A DNA stretch of 64,000 nt from a virus: the IMG/VR virus record IMGVR_UViG_3300035670_000034, positions 62,001 to 126,000 of that record. One strand, given 5' to 3'. A model generated the notes under the pieces. It searched no databases. It worked only from the letters and a program-made list of their open reading frames with translations, and was not told the origin of the DNA. This document shows, one piece after another, positions 41,010 through 48,867 of this stretch. Positions within the stretch are counted from its first letter, which is position 1. Every line of letters starts with the position of its first letter. Position numbers and translations under genes: made by a program.

Positions 41010-41368
41010 ACCGCCACCCCCACCGTGACCCTCGTATGTGGTTTCAGCGTGACAACTTGGTTCACAGCGTCGTTGGTAATGTCACCTGACGCAACCGCCT
41101 TGTCAAACTTCTTGGTATCCACTTTCAGGGCAGTCACCTTGTCAAAGGCGTTAGGTGCGACCATGCGGAGAGTGTCAAGGTCAAAGACCCTATTGTTCAC
41201 TTCCTCAATGGCGACCATGTGACCGTCGCTAGTGGCGTGTCGGGTAATGCCTGCTAGGGCAAAGTCTGCTTCCAGCGTCGCACGGTGCTTCGCTAGTGCT
41301 TCCTCAGCCTCTTTCAGGTTGTCGTAGGCTCGCTTGTAAGCGTCAGCCGTTTCGGTGAGTGTTGTCAT
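41006..41368 (-). CDS. Hypothetical protein, 120 residues
   Basis: An N-terminal coil (KRAYDNLKEAEEALAKHRATLEADFA) precedes a domain with HMVAIEEVNNRVFDLDTLRMVAPNAFDKVTALKVDTKKFD. Similar Lys-binding phage tails exist but I do not recognise the family. E1 upstream. Confidence 0.7.
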   Translation of the reverse strand: MTTLTETADAYKRAYDNLKEAEEALAKHRATLEADFALAGITRHATSDGHMVAIEEVNNRVFDLDTLRMVAPNAFDKVTALKVDTKKFDKAVASGDITNDAVNQVVTLKPHTRVTVGVAV

Positions 41369-41446
41369 GCTATGACCTTACAGGCAATAATGGGATTACG
41401 CAACCTACGCTGAGTGGTCGCCTGACCACAGAACTAGCGCACAAAG

Positions 41447-41464
41447 TTATCCACAGGCTATCCA
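41447..41464 (+). promoter_or_regulatory. DnaA box plus near-box
   Basis: TTATCCACA at 41447-41455 followed by CTATCCACA, in the 183-bp gap between 41368 and 41552 that also holds E1 and E2. Confidence 0.5.
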
Positions 41465-41551
41465 CACCCGCCGTAGTCGGCTGCCCCGCTTCGCTGGGGC
41501 TGGGGTGTTGCGCCTGCTGCCGAAACCCGGGGCCGGTGGGTGCGCTTATCT

Positions 41552-41719
41552 CTATCCTCTACGGTGGTGGAAAGCGTACTTGATGCGGTAGTAAGCCGAC
41601 ATAACTTTATCCCAAAGCGTCATTCTGTGGTCGTCTCCGCCCCGCATGATGGCATCAAGCAACCGCTTCATTTCGTCGTTGGTCATTTCTTCTATTGGTT
41701 TGATGTGTGGTTTATTCAT
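41552..41719 (-). CDS. Hypothetical basic protein, 55 residues
   Basis: ATG 41719 (AGG upstream). MNKPHIKPIEEMTNDEMKRLLDAIMRGG... and a basic tail YAFHHRRG that is encoded by the E2 copy read on the opposite strand. So E2 overlaps coding DNA here. Confidence 0.62.
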   Translation of the reverse strand: MNKPHIKPIEEMTNDEMKRLLDAIMRGGDDHRMTLWDKVMSAYYRIKYAFHHRRG

Positions 41720-41726
41720 AGTCCTA

Positions 41727-42011
41727 TTACGCACGACCTACCCCGAACTGTGACACTTCGGCGTAGATAAGTTCGTATGACTTTATCCGAAAGTCCTCGT
41801 TGTCGTGCTTCTTGCTCAGGTGTTCTAGTTCGGCTACGCCCTCGGCGTAGTAGAAGATTTCTGTGTCGGTCACCCCGAACTCGTCTGAGATTACGTCGCC
41901 GTTATCGTCGGCAAGTTCCTTGCCCAGCGAGATGTAGCGTGCGTGCGCCCCGTTGGTCGGGTCGTCGTTCCAGATAATCTCGCACTCAGCCCCAATGGCT
42001 ACCTCAGTCAT
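41727..42011 (-). CDS. Hypothetical protein, 94 residues
   Basis: ATGA overlap with the 169-residue gene. MTEVAIGAECEIIWNDDPTNGAHARYISLGKE... beta-rich, then an acidic helical part with LEHLSKKHDNEDFRIKSYELIYAEV. Not recognised. Confidence 0.7.
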   Translation of the reverse strand: MTEVAIGAECEIIWNDDPTNGAHARYISLGKELADDNGDVISDEFGVTDTEIFYYAEGVAELEHLSKKHDNEDFRIKSYELIYAEVSQFGVGRA

Positions 42012-42517
42012 GCTGCGCCCCTCTTTCGCCAAGTGGTCGGGTCAAGTGGGCATACTGCTGGCTCGCTAAACACCTTCTCGTAAAGGTCACGCCCTGCCTG
42101 CCAATCGGTTGCCCAATCGCCGTCTGAGCCAATGTCCACAATGTCGCCGTAGATGACTTTCGCACGAATGAGTATGGCGGTCACTACTGCGTCGTAGGGC
42201 TTCTGGGCGGTCTTACAGAAGTCAAATATTTCGTTCTCCTGAACCGTGCCACGCTTGTAGGCTCGCTGGTGGTCAGGTTGCTCAGGTGCGCCTTCCCACG
42301 CAAATCCCTCGTAGGCTAAGCCGTCTTTCTCAGAGCCGTTGAGTGCGAAGTAGGACTCGGTGAACTCAGGTTCGCCGTCGCCCCACGCCCCACAGATTTC
42401 CAAGCCTTGCGCCTGAGCCTCGGCAATAATCGCCTTAGCGTCAAGGGCAAGCCTGCCATACTGCTCGGCAGTACCGACATTTCGCTTGTCTCGGGTGAAG
42501 TAATGTGTGTATCCCAT
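42008..42517 (-). CDS. Conserved phage protein (MGYTHY family)
   Basis: 169 residues. MGYTHYFTRDKR, ICGAWGDGEPEF, YFALNG and FCKTAQKPYDAVVTAILI match a family I recognise from many phages and plasmids; function unknown. E1 upstream. Confidence 0.85.
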   Translation of the reverse strand: MGYTHYFTRDKRNVGTAEQYGRLALDAKAIIAEAQAQGLEICGAWGDGEPEFTESYFALNGSEKDGLAYEGFAWEGAPEQPDHQRAYKRGTVQENEIFDFCKTAQKPYDAVVTAILIRAKVIYGDIVDIGSDGDWATDWQAGRDLYEKVFSEPAVCPLDPTTWRKRGAA

Positions 42518-42557
42518 ACTTAGAACTTACAGGCAATAATGATGTAAGCCAACTCGA

Positions 42558-42917
42558 TTACAGCGTGGCTTCGTGAGCGTCGTCTAGGCACTCAGCGCAA
42601 GTCCCGTCGCCGTTCATTACAGATGCGTCACGATGTATCGGGCATACTTCGTTGCCCTGTGCGTCTGCGTATTTCAACTGAATACTGACTACCTCATCGT
42701 CGGGGCAGGTGAACCGAATGTCCACGCTGAACCAACCCATAACAGTCCTCAGTAGGTTGTCATAATCTGATTGCGTCGCCTCTGTGTGAAAGGCTTGCCA
42801 CTCGCTATCGGGCAGCCCCGCTCGTTCCATGATGCGCTTGATGCGCCCCAGAATGGCGAAAGCATTTCCATCTTCGCCCACCATAGGGATAACTATGTTT
42901 GGATACTTAGTTTTCAC
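42558..42917 (-). CDS. Hypothetical protein, 119 residues, C-terminal zinc site
   Basis: GTG 42917 after E1. Alpha/beta N-terminal part; the end shows CPIHRDASVMNGDGTCAECL, a probable zinc site. Not recognised. Confidence 0.7.
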   Translation of the reverse strand: MKTKYPNIVIPMVGEDGNAFAILGRIKRIMERAGLPDSEWQAFHTEATQSDYDNLLRTVMGWFSVDIRFTCPDDEVVSIQLKYADAQGNEVCPIHRDASVMNGDGTCAECLDDAHEATL

Positions 42918-42954
42918 GCTTTGACCTTACAGGCAATAATGGTGTAACGCAACC

Positions 42955-43482
42955 TCAGCAGATTTGGAAACCACCACAGCCCTCTAAGAACTCGCAGAAC
43001 TCAGCGACATTTTCCGTTGAGAACGGATACTCAGCCTCAAAGCCAAGCCTAGAACCTTCGCCGTTACAGCCATTACACGAGCCGTGTGTGCGACCTGTAA
43101 GTATCTGTATTTCAGTAGGCAGTTCCTTAGTTGGCATTTCGTGTGCCACCCCCACCTCGTCGGTGCGGATACCTGTTCCGTCACACCAATCGCATTTCTC
43201 TCTGGGCAGGCTCGCCAAGTATTCGTTGTATTTGCGCTGATACTCAGCAGTAATGCCGTTATCCAAGTCGTAACGAAGTGCTTTGGCAAGTTCCAACGCC
43301 TTTTCAGCGTCTAGACCTGCGCCGTCGTTGCTATGCCAATACTCAGGGTCGCAACCGCTTGTGGCGATTTCGCCGTGTTGCGACAAGATGTAGTCGGCTA
43401 ACGGTCTCCACCACCAGACATTATTGCGGAAGTAGTGACCTTTTTCAGTTGTCGGCTCTATGCCGTAGACATCCATTCCCAT
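42955..43482 (-). CDS. Conserved phage protein (MGMDVYG family) with DnaJ-type zinc motifs
   Basis: 175 residues. MGMDVYGIEPTTEKGHYFRNNVWWWRPLADYI is the family's signature. CDWCDGTG and CNGCNGEG are CxxCxGxG repeats as in the DnaJ zinc centre. Role unknown; frequent in phage accessory blocks. E1 upstream. Confidence 0.86.
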   Translation of the reverse strand: MGMDVYGIEPTTEKGHYFRNNVWWWRPLADYILSQHGEIATSGCDPEYWHSNDGAGLDAEKALELAKALRYDLDNGITAEYQRKYNEYLASLPREKCDWCDGTGIRTDEVGVAHEMPTKELPTEIQILTGRTHGSCNGCNGEGSRLGFEAEYPFSTENVAEFCEFLEGCGGFQIC

Positions 43483-43511
43483 AGCAGTACCTTACAGGCA
43501 ATAATGCCTTA

Positions 43512-43745
43512 TCACAACTCCACGCCTTCGGCTATCGCCAAGAAGCCGGGGCCATTCATTTCGGGGTCTCTCGTAGGAAGAACTACCGTGCCGTCAGTCA
43601 TCACGATTTGTATGACAGGCTCATTTATGTCATCCCAGCCCAAAGCCTCAAGTTCTAGGGGTTGAACAAGTCGCACCGAGCGCACCTTTTTGCCAACGAT
43701 GGCCCCGTAATACTCAAGTGCGCTTATCTCTGTTTCGGTAATCAT
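43512..43745 (-). CDS. Hypothetical protein, 77 residues
   Basis: ATGA overlap. MITETEISALEYYGAIVGKKVRSVRLVQPLELEALGWDD... VIQIVMTDGTVVLPTRDPEMNG is a small beta barrel-like sequence. Not recognised. Confidence 0.7.
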   Translation of the reverse strand: MITETEISALEYYGAIVGKKVRSVRLVQPLELEALGWDDINEPVIQIVMTDGTVVLPTRDPEMNGPGFLAIAEGVEL

Positions 43746-44032
43746 TCGCACTCCTCTTCGTATGGCTCGCCCTCAGCCTCAATCCAACAGTCAAGGTGGT
43801 GACCCTCTGCGATTGCGTGGGCTGGTGCTTGCGTCTTGCCTCGCCATGACACGCCCTCAGGCAGGTCAATCTGGCGGTCATAATCGCCCTCGTTACACGC
43901 CTGAATAGCCTCAATACACGGCTCAATCATGCTCGTAGGCACAGGTGGGTAGTGATTATTCGTTAGGTGGATTGCGAGTGCTTGGCGCATACTCAGCGAG
44001 TGCGCCAACTCGTCTGCCATAAGCCTGCCCAT
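43742..44032 (-). CDS. Hypothetical protein, 96 residues
   Basis: MGRLMADELAHSLSMRQALAIHLTNNHYPPVP... helical with an acidic C-terminus (CWIEAEGEPYEEECE). One base separates it from the KTSC gene. Not recognised. Confidence 0.7.
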   Translation of the reverse strand: MGRLMADELAHSLSMRQALAIHLTNNHYPPVPTSMIEPCIEAIQACNEGDYDRQIDLPEGVSWRGKTQAPAHAIAEGHHLDCWIEAEGEPYEEECE

Positions 44033-44033
44033 T

Positions 44034-44267
44034 TCAGTTCACCTTCAGGAAGTTGAAGTTGGGCTTGACGATTGAGTTCACGGCTTTGCCGTATCCCTCT
44101 TCTTTGCCTGCCTTGCGGATAAGCCCCCACACAGCGTCGCTAACACCTGCGTAGATGTAGCGACCACCGTTGAGATACTGAACCGTGAGTGTGCGCTCAC
44201 GCTTCTCGTATCGGATTTCGGCAATCGCCGTTGAGTGCTTGGGTTTGATTGTGTTTCGCTTGAACAT
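44034..44267 (-). CDS. KTSC-domain protein
   Basis: 77 residues. STAIAEIRYEKRERTLTVQYLNGGRYIYAGVSDAVWGLIRKAGKEEGYGKAVNSIVKPNF follows the KTSC pattern (small beta-alpha domain, widely found in phages). Role unknown. E1 upstream. Confidence 0.82.
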   Translation of the reverse strand: MFKRNTIKPKHSTAIAEIRYEKRERTLTVQYLNGGRYIYAGVSDAVWGLIRKAGKEEGYGKAVNSIVKPNFNFLKVN

Positions 44268-44293
44268 ACTTAGACCTTACAGGCAATAATGAG

Positions 44294-44512
44294 TTATGCC
44301 AACTCGTTGTCTTTGCCAAACTGCAACATGGGCAGTTCCTCAATGACAGGCGAGTTCACACCGTAGAACACGGTAACCTCATCTACCTTATTGCCCTCAG
44401 CGTCATAGACATAGAGTGCGACAACAGAGAAGTCCACACTGCCGTCTTTGCGGAAGTAGGTCTTGACCTGCTTGGTGATTTTAGTTGCGTTGTGAATGTC
44501 AATGTTTGCCAT
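44294..44512 (-). CDS. Hypothetical beta-rich protein, 72 residues
   Basis: MANIDIHNATKITKQVKTYFRKDGSVDFSVVALYVYDAEGNKVDEVTVFYG shows regular strands. E1 upstream of ATG. Not recognised. Confidence 0.7.
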   Translation of the reverse strand: MANIDIHNATKITKQVKTYFRKDGSVDFSVVALYVYDAEGNKVDEVTVFYGVNSPVIEELPMLQFGKDNELA

Positions 44513-44555
44513 GCCACCACCTTACAGGCAATAATGGGATAACGCTACTTTGACA

Positions 44556-44578
44556 GTTATCCACAGCCTGTGGATAAC
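44556..44578. promoter_or_regulatory. Perfect palindrome of two DnaA boxes
   Basis: GTTATCCACAG-C-CTGTGGATAAC: two perfect DnaA boxes in inverted orientation with one base between. It lies in the 211-bp gap 44513-44723 with E1 (44520) on one side and E2 (44661) on the other. Confidence 0.65.
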
Positions 44579-44690
44579 TCCTGCGTGCCGCCGGCCCCGC
44601 AGTCGCATCACAGCCGCACCGCCAAGAAACCGGCTCGAGCCGGGACTCGTCGTGTGTTTCTCTATCCCCTACGGTGGTGGAAACGGTTGT

Positions 44691-44712
44691 CGGGTGGGGT
44701 TTCCCCCACCCG
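44691..44712 (-). terminator. Hairpin after 44724-45146 gene
   Basis: CGGGTGGGG-TTT-CCCCCACCCG stem directly downstream of the coiled-coil gene's stop codon; the following - strand bases are not U-rich. Confidence 0.65.
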
Positions 44713-44723
44713 AACTTCACCGA

Positions 44724-45146
44724 TTACAGGTACTCGGATACCGAACGGAGAGTGTTTGCTGAAACATACTCATCATCTGAGAGTTCCAACATACGCAGGG
44801 CGTTGGTAATCGCTTCCTTGTCTTGTCGCCAGCGATAGTCCTCGTAGGTCTTGGGCTGTTCTGGCTGTTCTGGCACAAGTGACTTCGGAATAGAGACAGT
44901 CACTTGGAACTCTTTGGTGGTCTTGCGCCGACCACCGTAATAACGGTTTTCGTCTGCGCTTTCCAGAGTTGCCTTGCCAGACTTGACGAGTTTGAGAATG
45001 GTGGCGGTGTACGCTTCCATTTCCTTGTCGTACTGAGCCTGCTTCTTGTCGTTGTTCTTGTAGTCGGCTTCCAACTCTTTCAGTTTTGCTTCCAGAGTGG
45101 TAATCAACTTGGCTTTCTTGATTTTCAGGTTGAGCGACCTAGCCAT
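44724..45146 (-). CDS. Coiled-coil protein, 140 residues
   Basis: LKIKKAKLITTLEAKLKELEADYKNNDKKQAQYDKEMEAY is a long coil; the middle has FQVTVSIPKSLVP and the end a helical segment ITNALRMLELSDDEYVSANTL. Served by a nine-residue leader (45146-45175) that is E1-adjacent. No family recognised. Confidence 0.75.
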   Translation of the reverse strand: MARSLNLKIKKAKLITTLEAKLKELEADYKNNDKKQAQYDKEMEAYTATILKLVKSGKATLESADENRYYGGRRKTTKEFQVTVSIPKSLVPEQPEQPKTYEDYRWRQDKEAITNALRMLELSDDEYVSANTLRSVSEYL

Positions 45147-45175
45147 TATCGCTTACCTCTTGTGGTGGTGTTCAT
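45146..45175 (-). CDS. Nine-residue leader peptide MNTTTRGKR
   Basis: ATG 45175 is at the standard distance after E1 (45183), whereas the main gene is not. The leader's TAA overlaps the main ATG (TAATG) and its own AGAGG serves as the ribosome binding site of the main gene. This arrangement suggests translational coupling or leader control. Confidence 0.5.
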   Translation of the reverse strand: MNTTTRGKR

Positions 45176-45254
45176 ACCTGAACCTTACAGGCAATAATGC
45201 TTTATCGCAACTTTCGTCGTGGGACACAAGTGACGGCCCCGGTGGGTGCGCTTC

Positions 45255-45288
45255 GCCCACTCCACGCACTTCTCGTCGTGGAGTGGGC
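45255..45288 (-). terminator. Perfect 12-bp hairpin downstream of 45309-45761
   Basis: GCCCACTCCACG/CGTGGAGTGGGC around a 10-base loop, 20 bases after the stop of the - gene. Rho-independent activity is uncertain because no U-tract follows. Confidence 0.65.
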
Positions 45289-45308
45289 TAGGCGTTGGGG
45301 GGACTTGT

Positions 45309-45761
45309 TTAGTTGTCCCAGATTGCGAGTGCGCTATCTCGTAGCGCACCTTGCCCATCGTTCTGAACCATCAGTTCGGTGTTGGTCGGGTCGCCGTAGA
45401 AACGGAGTGCCGAACCGAAGTCGCCGTTCTTGCCAACTAGGCACAGCATAGCGACACGCCGACGCTCAGGGTGTTGCGAAGGCGCAACCGTCTCGTCGTC
45501 GTTCTCGTCGGTGGGCGCAGCCCAACCTGCCGTGTAGAACGCAAGTTCGTCGTTGTTGGAGAGCATATCCCCTGCCGTTGCCAGCAGTTGATAAATGTCG
45601 CTATCCACCAACTTCTCGTCGTGACGAATAACAGGATTACCGTTCTCGTCATAGGAGACAGGCGCAATCCACGCCTTGACCTTGGGACTTGGGGGTGTAT
45701 CGGGCGACAAGGCGACTGCCCCCAGCAGGTTCATCTTGTCGGTGAGTGTGAGTGTGTTCAT
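45309..45761 (-). CDS. Hypothetical protein, 150 residues
   Basis: MNTLTLTDKMNLLGAV..., then a beta-rich body with KAWIAPVSYDENGNPVIRHDEKLV and RRVAMLCLVGKNGDFGSALRFYGDP. No TM. E1 upstream, terminator downstream: a single-gene operon. Not recognised. Confidence 0.72.
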   Translation of the reverse strand: MNTLTLTDKMNLLGAVALSPDTPPSPKVKAWIAPVSYDENGNPVIRHDEKLVDSDIYQLLATAGDMLSNNDELAFYTAGWAAPTDENDDETVAPSQHPERRRVAMLCLVGKNGDFGSALRFYGDPTNTELMVQNDGQGALRDSALAIWDN

Positions 45762-45970
45762 ACCACGACCTTACAGGCAATAATGGTTTACGACAACCCT
45801 TGTGTGTGCGAAGCAGGATTGCCCACCCCCCTTGAGCCGTTGGCCCCGAAACTTTGAACTTTCTGGTTTGGGCTGCCATTTTTGCCTTCAACGCAACAAC
45901 CTGCTGTTTGTCACTGCCGCACGCGCGCGGCGGGGCCAATCGGTATATGGCTATGTCTTACGGTGGTGGA

Positions 45971-46081
45971 TAGCACAGGGGGACGACTGTTTATTTCAGC
46001 AGCCTATTCAGCATCGGCAACGACATCTATTGCTAGAAGTAGCGGCGTCCCGCCCCAGCCATGTCATCTGCCCCTGTGCTA
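45971..46081 (-). ncRNA. Possible structured RNA closed by an 11-bp inverted repeat
   Basis: TAGCACAGGGG (45971-45981) pairs perfectly with CCCCTGTGCTA (46071-46081) around about 90 bases rich in GC dinucleotides. The 317-bp gap 45762-46078 has E1 (45769) and E2 (45951) but no convincing gene. It could equally be the extended terminator of the 46079 gene. Confidence 0.35.
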
Positions 46082-46384
46082 CATCTCCACTTCGTAGAAG
46101 TGTGTAGGGTCTGGTGCTTTCTTGGTAATCAAGTACCCAATGCGATTGACGTAATGGTAGCCATCTACGATTACCGTGCCGTCCTCGCCATCTATGTAAG
46201 TCCAAACATAGTGGGTTGGTTCGCTTGCGTTAGAGGTGGTGACGACGAATAGAACTTCCTCGCCGTAGGTCTCAAACAACAAACCACCCAAGCCTGCGTC
46301 ATCCGACAGGTGGTTCTCAATGGGCTGAAACTCTTTTTCCCAAGCCTCAAAGTCCATCTTCTTGATAGTTAGTTTTACGCTCAT
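46079..46384 (-). CDS. Hypothetical protein, 101 residues
   Basis: MSVKLTIKKMDFEAWEKEFQPIENHLSDDAGLGGLLFETYGEEVLFVV..., a small alpha/beta protein with YVWTYIDGEDGTVIVDGYHYVNRIGYLIT. I associate this shape with a conserved phage family but cannot name it. E1 upstream. Confidence 0.72.
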   Translation of the reverse strand: MSVKLTIKKMDFEAWEKEFQPIENHLSDDAGLGGLLFETYGEEVLFVVTTSNASEPTHYVWTYIDGEDGTVIVDGYHYVNRIGYLITKKAPDPTHFYEVEM

Positions 46385-46410
46385 GGATAAATCTTACAGG
46401 CAATAATGAG

Positions 46411-46620
46411 TTATGCCGACCCAAGCCTTGCCATCAGGGTTGCATGCATATCGGAATCACGATTTACATCTTCTTGTGTGGTGATGTCTTCCCACTGCTC
46501 GGTCTCGTCATCCCAGATGGCCCCGTCTGGGAAACGTGCATCAAGAGAGTTGTGGTCAATATGGAAGACAGGCTGTCCGTTTTCCATCCAGCACTCAACG
46601 ATGAAGTAGTGCTTTTTCAT
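46411..46620 (-). CDS. Hypothetical protein, 69 residues
   Basis: ATGA overlap. MKKHYFIVECWMENGQPVFHIDHNSLDARFPDGAIWDDETEQWEDI is beta-rich and acidic. Not recognised. Confidence 0.7.
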   Translation of the reverse strand: MKKHYFIVECWMENGQPVFHIDHNSLDARFPDGAIWDDETEQWEDITTQEDVNRDSDMHATLMARLGSA

Positions 46621-46811
46621 TTCTTGCCACCCATGTAATGCTCAATGATGCGACGAAGCCCTGCTCCGTGTTCATACCACTCGCCGTGTGGGTCTGCGCC
46701 CTGTTCATACTCGGCTTTGAGTTCTGCTGGCAACTCGTCGGTGTTGATGATTATTGCTTCATCAACAGCGAAGTAGGTGTCAGTTCCTGGGTGTACGACG
46801 ATTAAGTTCAT
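46617..46811 (-). CDS. Hypothetical protein, 64 residues
   Basis: MNLIVVHPGTDTYFAVDEAIIINTDELPAELKAEYEQGADPHGEW... short alpha/beta protein with a His/Gly-rich end. E1 upstream; coupled to the next gene. Confidence 0.7.
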   Translation of the reverse strand: MNLIVVHPGTDTYFAVDEAIIINTDELPAELKAEYEQGADPHGEWYEHGAGLRRIIEHYMGGKK

Positions 46812-46837
46812 GTTTGTACCTTACAGGCAATAATGCT

Positions 46838-47017
46838 CTATGCCAACTCTGCTTCTATGCGGAAGTTGGAAATGTCCATCGGAAGTAGGTCGTCGCTAAT
46901 AACGGCGTCCATCGCCTTGCTCTCGGCGTCGGCCCCGTCCTCGGCGAACACCGTGACGGTTGTGATGTGGTAGTCGGCAACGAAATGCACGTTCCAACGA
47001 GTTAGGGTGTCAGTCAT
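46838..47017 (-). CDS. Hypothetical protein, 59 residues
   Basis: ATG 47017, two bases after the upstream stop. WNVHFVADYHITTVTVFAEDGADAESKAMDAVISDDLLPMDISNFRIE resembles the same ferredoxin-like mini-domain as 38758-38949 (strand, AESKA helix). Not named. Confidence 0.68.
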   Translation of the reverse strand: MTDTLTRWNVHFVADYHITTVTVFAEDGADAESKAMDAVISDDLLPMDISNFRIEAELA

Positions 47018-47019
47018 AC

Positions 47020-47499
47020 TCACCATGAAGCCTGATAGGCGAAGTACCACTCGCTGGGCATTGACACGGCTTTTTCAAGTATCTTGACCGTATCTTCAAG
47101 GTCGGAGAAGTAATACTCATCGTATTCGGTACTCCCGAAGAAGAACCCAGACTGTGTTGGCAGTAGTTCCTCGGCTCTACCCTGCTCGGCAAGAACTTCT
47201 TTGACCGTAGCCAACAGTTCTTCAAGTTTCTCACGAGACACATAGACTTCTCGGCAGTCATCTTCGCCATTGGCGCAGTTGTCCACGAACCATTGGTGTA
47301 CGGCATTGACCTTGCGCCAATAACCGATTTTCATGTCAATGATGATGGTTCCGCCAAAAGTAGTGTCAAGGTACTGTGTGTCCTCGCCAATGGCTTCCTT
47401 CAACTTCTGGAAGTCGGCATTTTTCTTCTGCCATGTCGGCTCCTCAAAGTCGTTGCTGAACGTATATTTCTTTGCGTATAAGTATTGGTCTAATCCCAT
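47020..47499 (-). CDS. Conserved phage protein (MGLDQYLY family)
   Basis: 159 residues. MGLDQYLYAKKY, IGYWRKVNAVHQWFVDNCANGEDDCREV and SGFFFGSTEYDEYYFSDLEDT match a family I recognise across many phages; unknown function. E1 upstream. Confidence 0.86.
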   Translation of the reverse strand: MGLDQYLYAKKYTFSNDFEEPTWQKKNADFQKLKEAIGEDTQYLDTTFGGTIIIDMKIGYWRKVNAVHQWFVDNCANGEDDCREVYVSREKLEELLATVKEVLAEQGRAEELLPTQSGFFFGSTEYDEYYFSDLEDTVKILEKAVSMPSEWYFAYQASW

Positions 47500-47535
47500 A
47501 CCTGCACCTTACAGGCAATAATGAAGTAAGACAAC

Positions 47536-47673
47536 TTATTGCTCGCTCTCGTATGGCGGCACTTGCCAAGTTTCGGGGTTGTCCAGACAGGCCCCGCAGA
47601 TGTCTTCGTCGTCGGTGTACTCTTCTGGCAACTTGTAGCCGCACCCTGCGGCGCAGTAGCGGGACTCACTCAT
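47536..47673 (-). CDS. Zinc-ribbon miniprotein, 45 residues
   Basis: MSESRYCAAGCGYKLPEEYTDDEDICGACLDNPETW: C-x3-C and C-x2-C ligands. Overlaps the upstream stop by eight bases. Confidence 0.65.
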   Translation of the reverse strand: MSESRYCAAGCGYKLPEEYTDDEDICGACLDNPETWQVPPYESEQ

Positions 47674-47950
47674 CGTCCCCACGCTCCTCAATGACGGCTC
47701 GGATTTCTTTAAGGCTGTCCCTGAAGTTCCTGCGCCATTCGTTCCACATGGCTTCGTCTTGCATCATGTGATTGGCGAGTTCTTCAAAGTCGCTCGGTGA
47801 GCGGTCTTTCCACCACTCAAGGTCGTCGGCATTGGGGGCGAGACGTGGATGTGTAGACGCAAGTCCAAGCATCTCACTGACTTCCTCCTTTAGGTCGGCC
47901 GGCATCATGCTGATGACGAACGCCGTCTCATAATGTGTTCTGTCGCTCAT
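47666..47950 (-). CDS. Hypothetical protein, 94 residues
   Basis: MSDRTHYETAFVISMMPADLKEEVSEMLGLASTHPRLAPNADDLEWW... helical, acidic. No E1 upstream; instead E2 starts three bases beyond its ATG, the only place where E2 sits at a - start codon. Not recognised. Confidence 0.7.
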   Translation of the reverse strand: MSDRTHYETAFVISMMPADLKEEVSEMLGLASTHPRLAPNADDLEWWKDRSPSDFEELANHMMQDEAMWNEWRRNFRDSLKEIRAVIEERGDDE

Positions 47951-47977
47951 GGCTATGTCCTACGGTGGTGGAAAGGG

Positions 47978-48352
47978 CTACTTGCCAGCAACCAGATACT
48001 CGGTTGCCATTGTCCACAGATGCTCTGCTGAGTCATAGAAAGATTGCTCAACATCTTCAAGCCTCATTGACGGAATGATTCTGACAACAGGCAAAGACTC
48101 AATGCCCTGCTCGTGGAATATGTTCCAACCGCCATCAGTAGCCCACACTTCAAGCCGTGCGTAAGACTGCTCGTCGTAGTAGTTGCGCCGAATGACGACA
48201 CGGATTTTGGTACGGAAGTGCTTGTGAATCCCACTAGGACCGAAAGCACGAATCTCGGTGTAATACCAAGACTGTTGGTGATTGCGGAATGTCACATCGT
48301 TGCCATCTTCGGTGACGGTGTGATACCCCATGTGATTTGTGGTTGTAATCAT
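47978..48352 (-). CDS. Hypothetical beta-rich protein, 124 residues
   Basis: GYHTVTEDGNDVTFRNHQQSWYYTEIRAFGPSGIHKHFRTKIRVVIRRNYYDEQSY... and a helical end. E1 upstream at 48360. Not recognised. Confidence 0.72.
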   Translation of the reverse strand: MITTTNHMGYHTVTEDGNDVTFRNHQQSWYYTEIRAFGPSGIHKHFRTKIRVVIRRNYYDEQSYARLEVWATDGGWNIFHEQGIESLPVVRIIPSMRLEDVEQSFYDSAEHLWTMATEYLVAGK

Positions 48353-48379
48353 ACTTGGACCTTACAGGCAATAATCACT

Positions 48380-48577
48380 TTAGACAACCTCTTCGTATGT
48401 ATCAAAGCAGTCGTATGCCTCAAAGTATTCGGTTCGGTTGGCGAGCAGTCCCGAGATGCGAGCCAGCAGGGCTGCGATTATCTTGTCGGACTCCTTGTTC
48501 CAAGCATCTTGGCTGTCTGCGTGTTCGCAGTTTGGCACGGCGAATGCGATGCTGTAGGCGTGATTGTATTTAGTCAT
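48380..48577 (-). CDS. Hypothetical protein, 65 residues
   Basis: MTKYNHAYSIAFAVPNCEHADSQDAWNKESDKIIAALLARISGLLANRTEYFEAYDCFDTYEEV; helical with an acidic aromatic end. ATGA coupled. Confidence 0.7.
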   Translation of the reverse strand: MTKYNHAYSIAFAVPNCEHADSQDAWNKESDKIIAALLARISGLLANRTEYFEAYDCFDTYEEVV

Positions 48578-48867
48578 GTCAGGACCTCAACTTCAAGTGC
48601 TTTGTGGGATTGATTGCCATTCATGAACTCTTCGTTATAGCGGTCCCAGAACTCGGGGGCATCTTCATCTATGGGGTATGTGAAGTCACCGCCATAGTCC
48701 TTCACCCACTCGCCATTCTTGTGGACGTGCTGATACTTATCTTCAAGTGTCATCTTGTCCCATCCGTCTGGCAGGGTCTTTAGCGACCAATACTCGGCTC
48801 GGTCGCTTCTCCACAGGTTGTTTTCGCTCACCTCTTCGGTGATGAAGCGCAGCACTATTTCGCTCAC
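48574..48867 (-). CDS. Hypothetical protein, 97 residues
   Basis: MSEIVLRFITEEVSENNLWRSDRAEYWSLKTLPDGWDKMTLEDKYQHVHKNGEWV... mixed alpha/beta with many Trp. ATGA overlaps both sides. Not recognised. Confidence 0.7.
   Translation of the reverse strand: MSEIVLRFITEEVSENNLWRSDRAEYWSLKTLPDGWDKMTLEDKYQHVHKNGEWVKDYGGDFTYPIDEDAPEFWDRYNEEFMNGNQSHKALEVEVLT

Noticed and set aside
666-47673. Seven small proteins of exactly 45 residues (666, 35500, 36189, 37535, 38312, 40486, 47536)
   Set aside because: Apart from the two paralogues at 35500 and 36189 their sequences are unrelated; the equal length is probably coincidence among many miniproteins.
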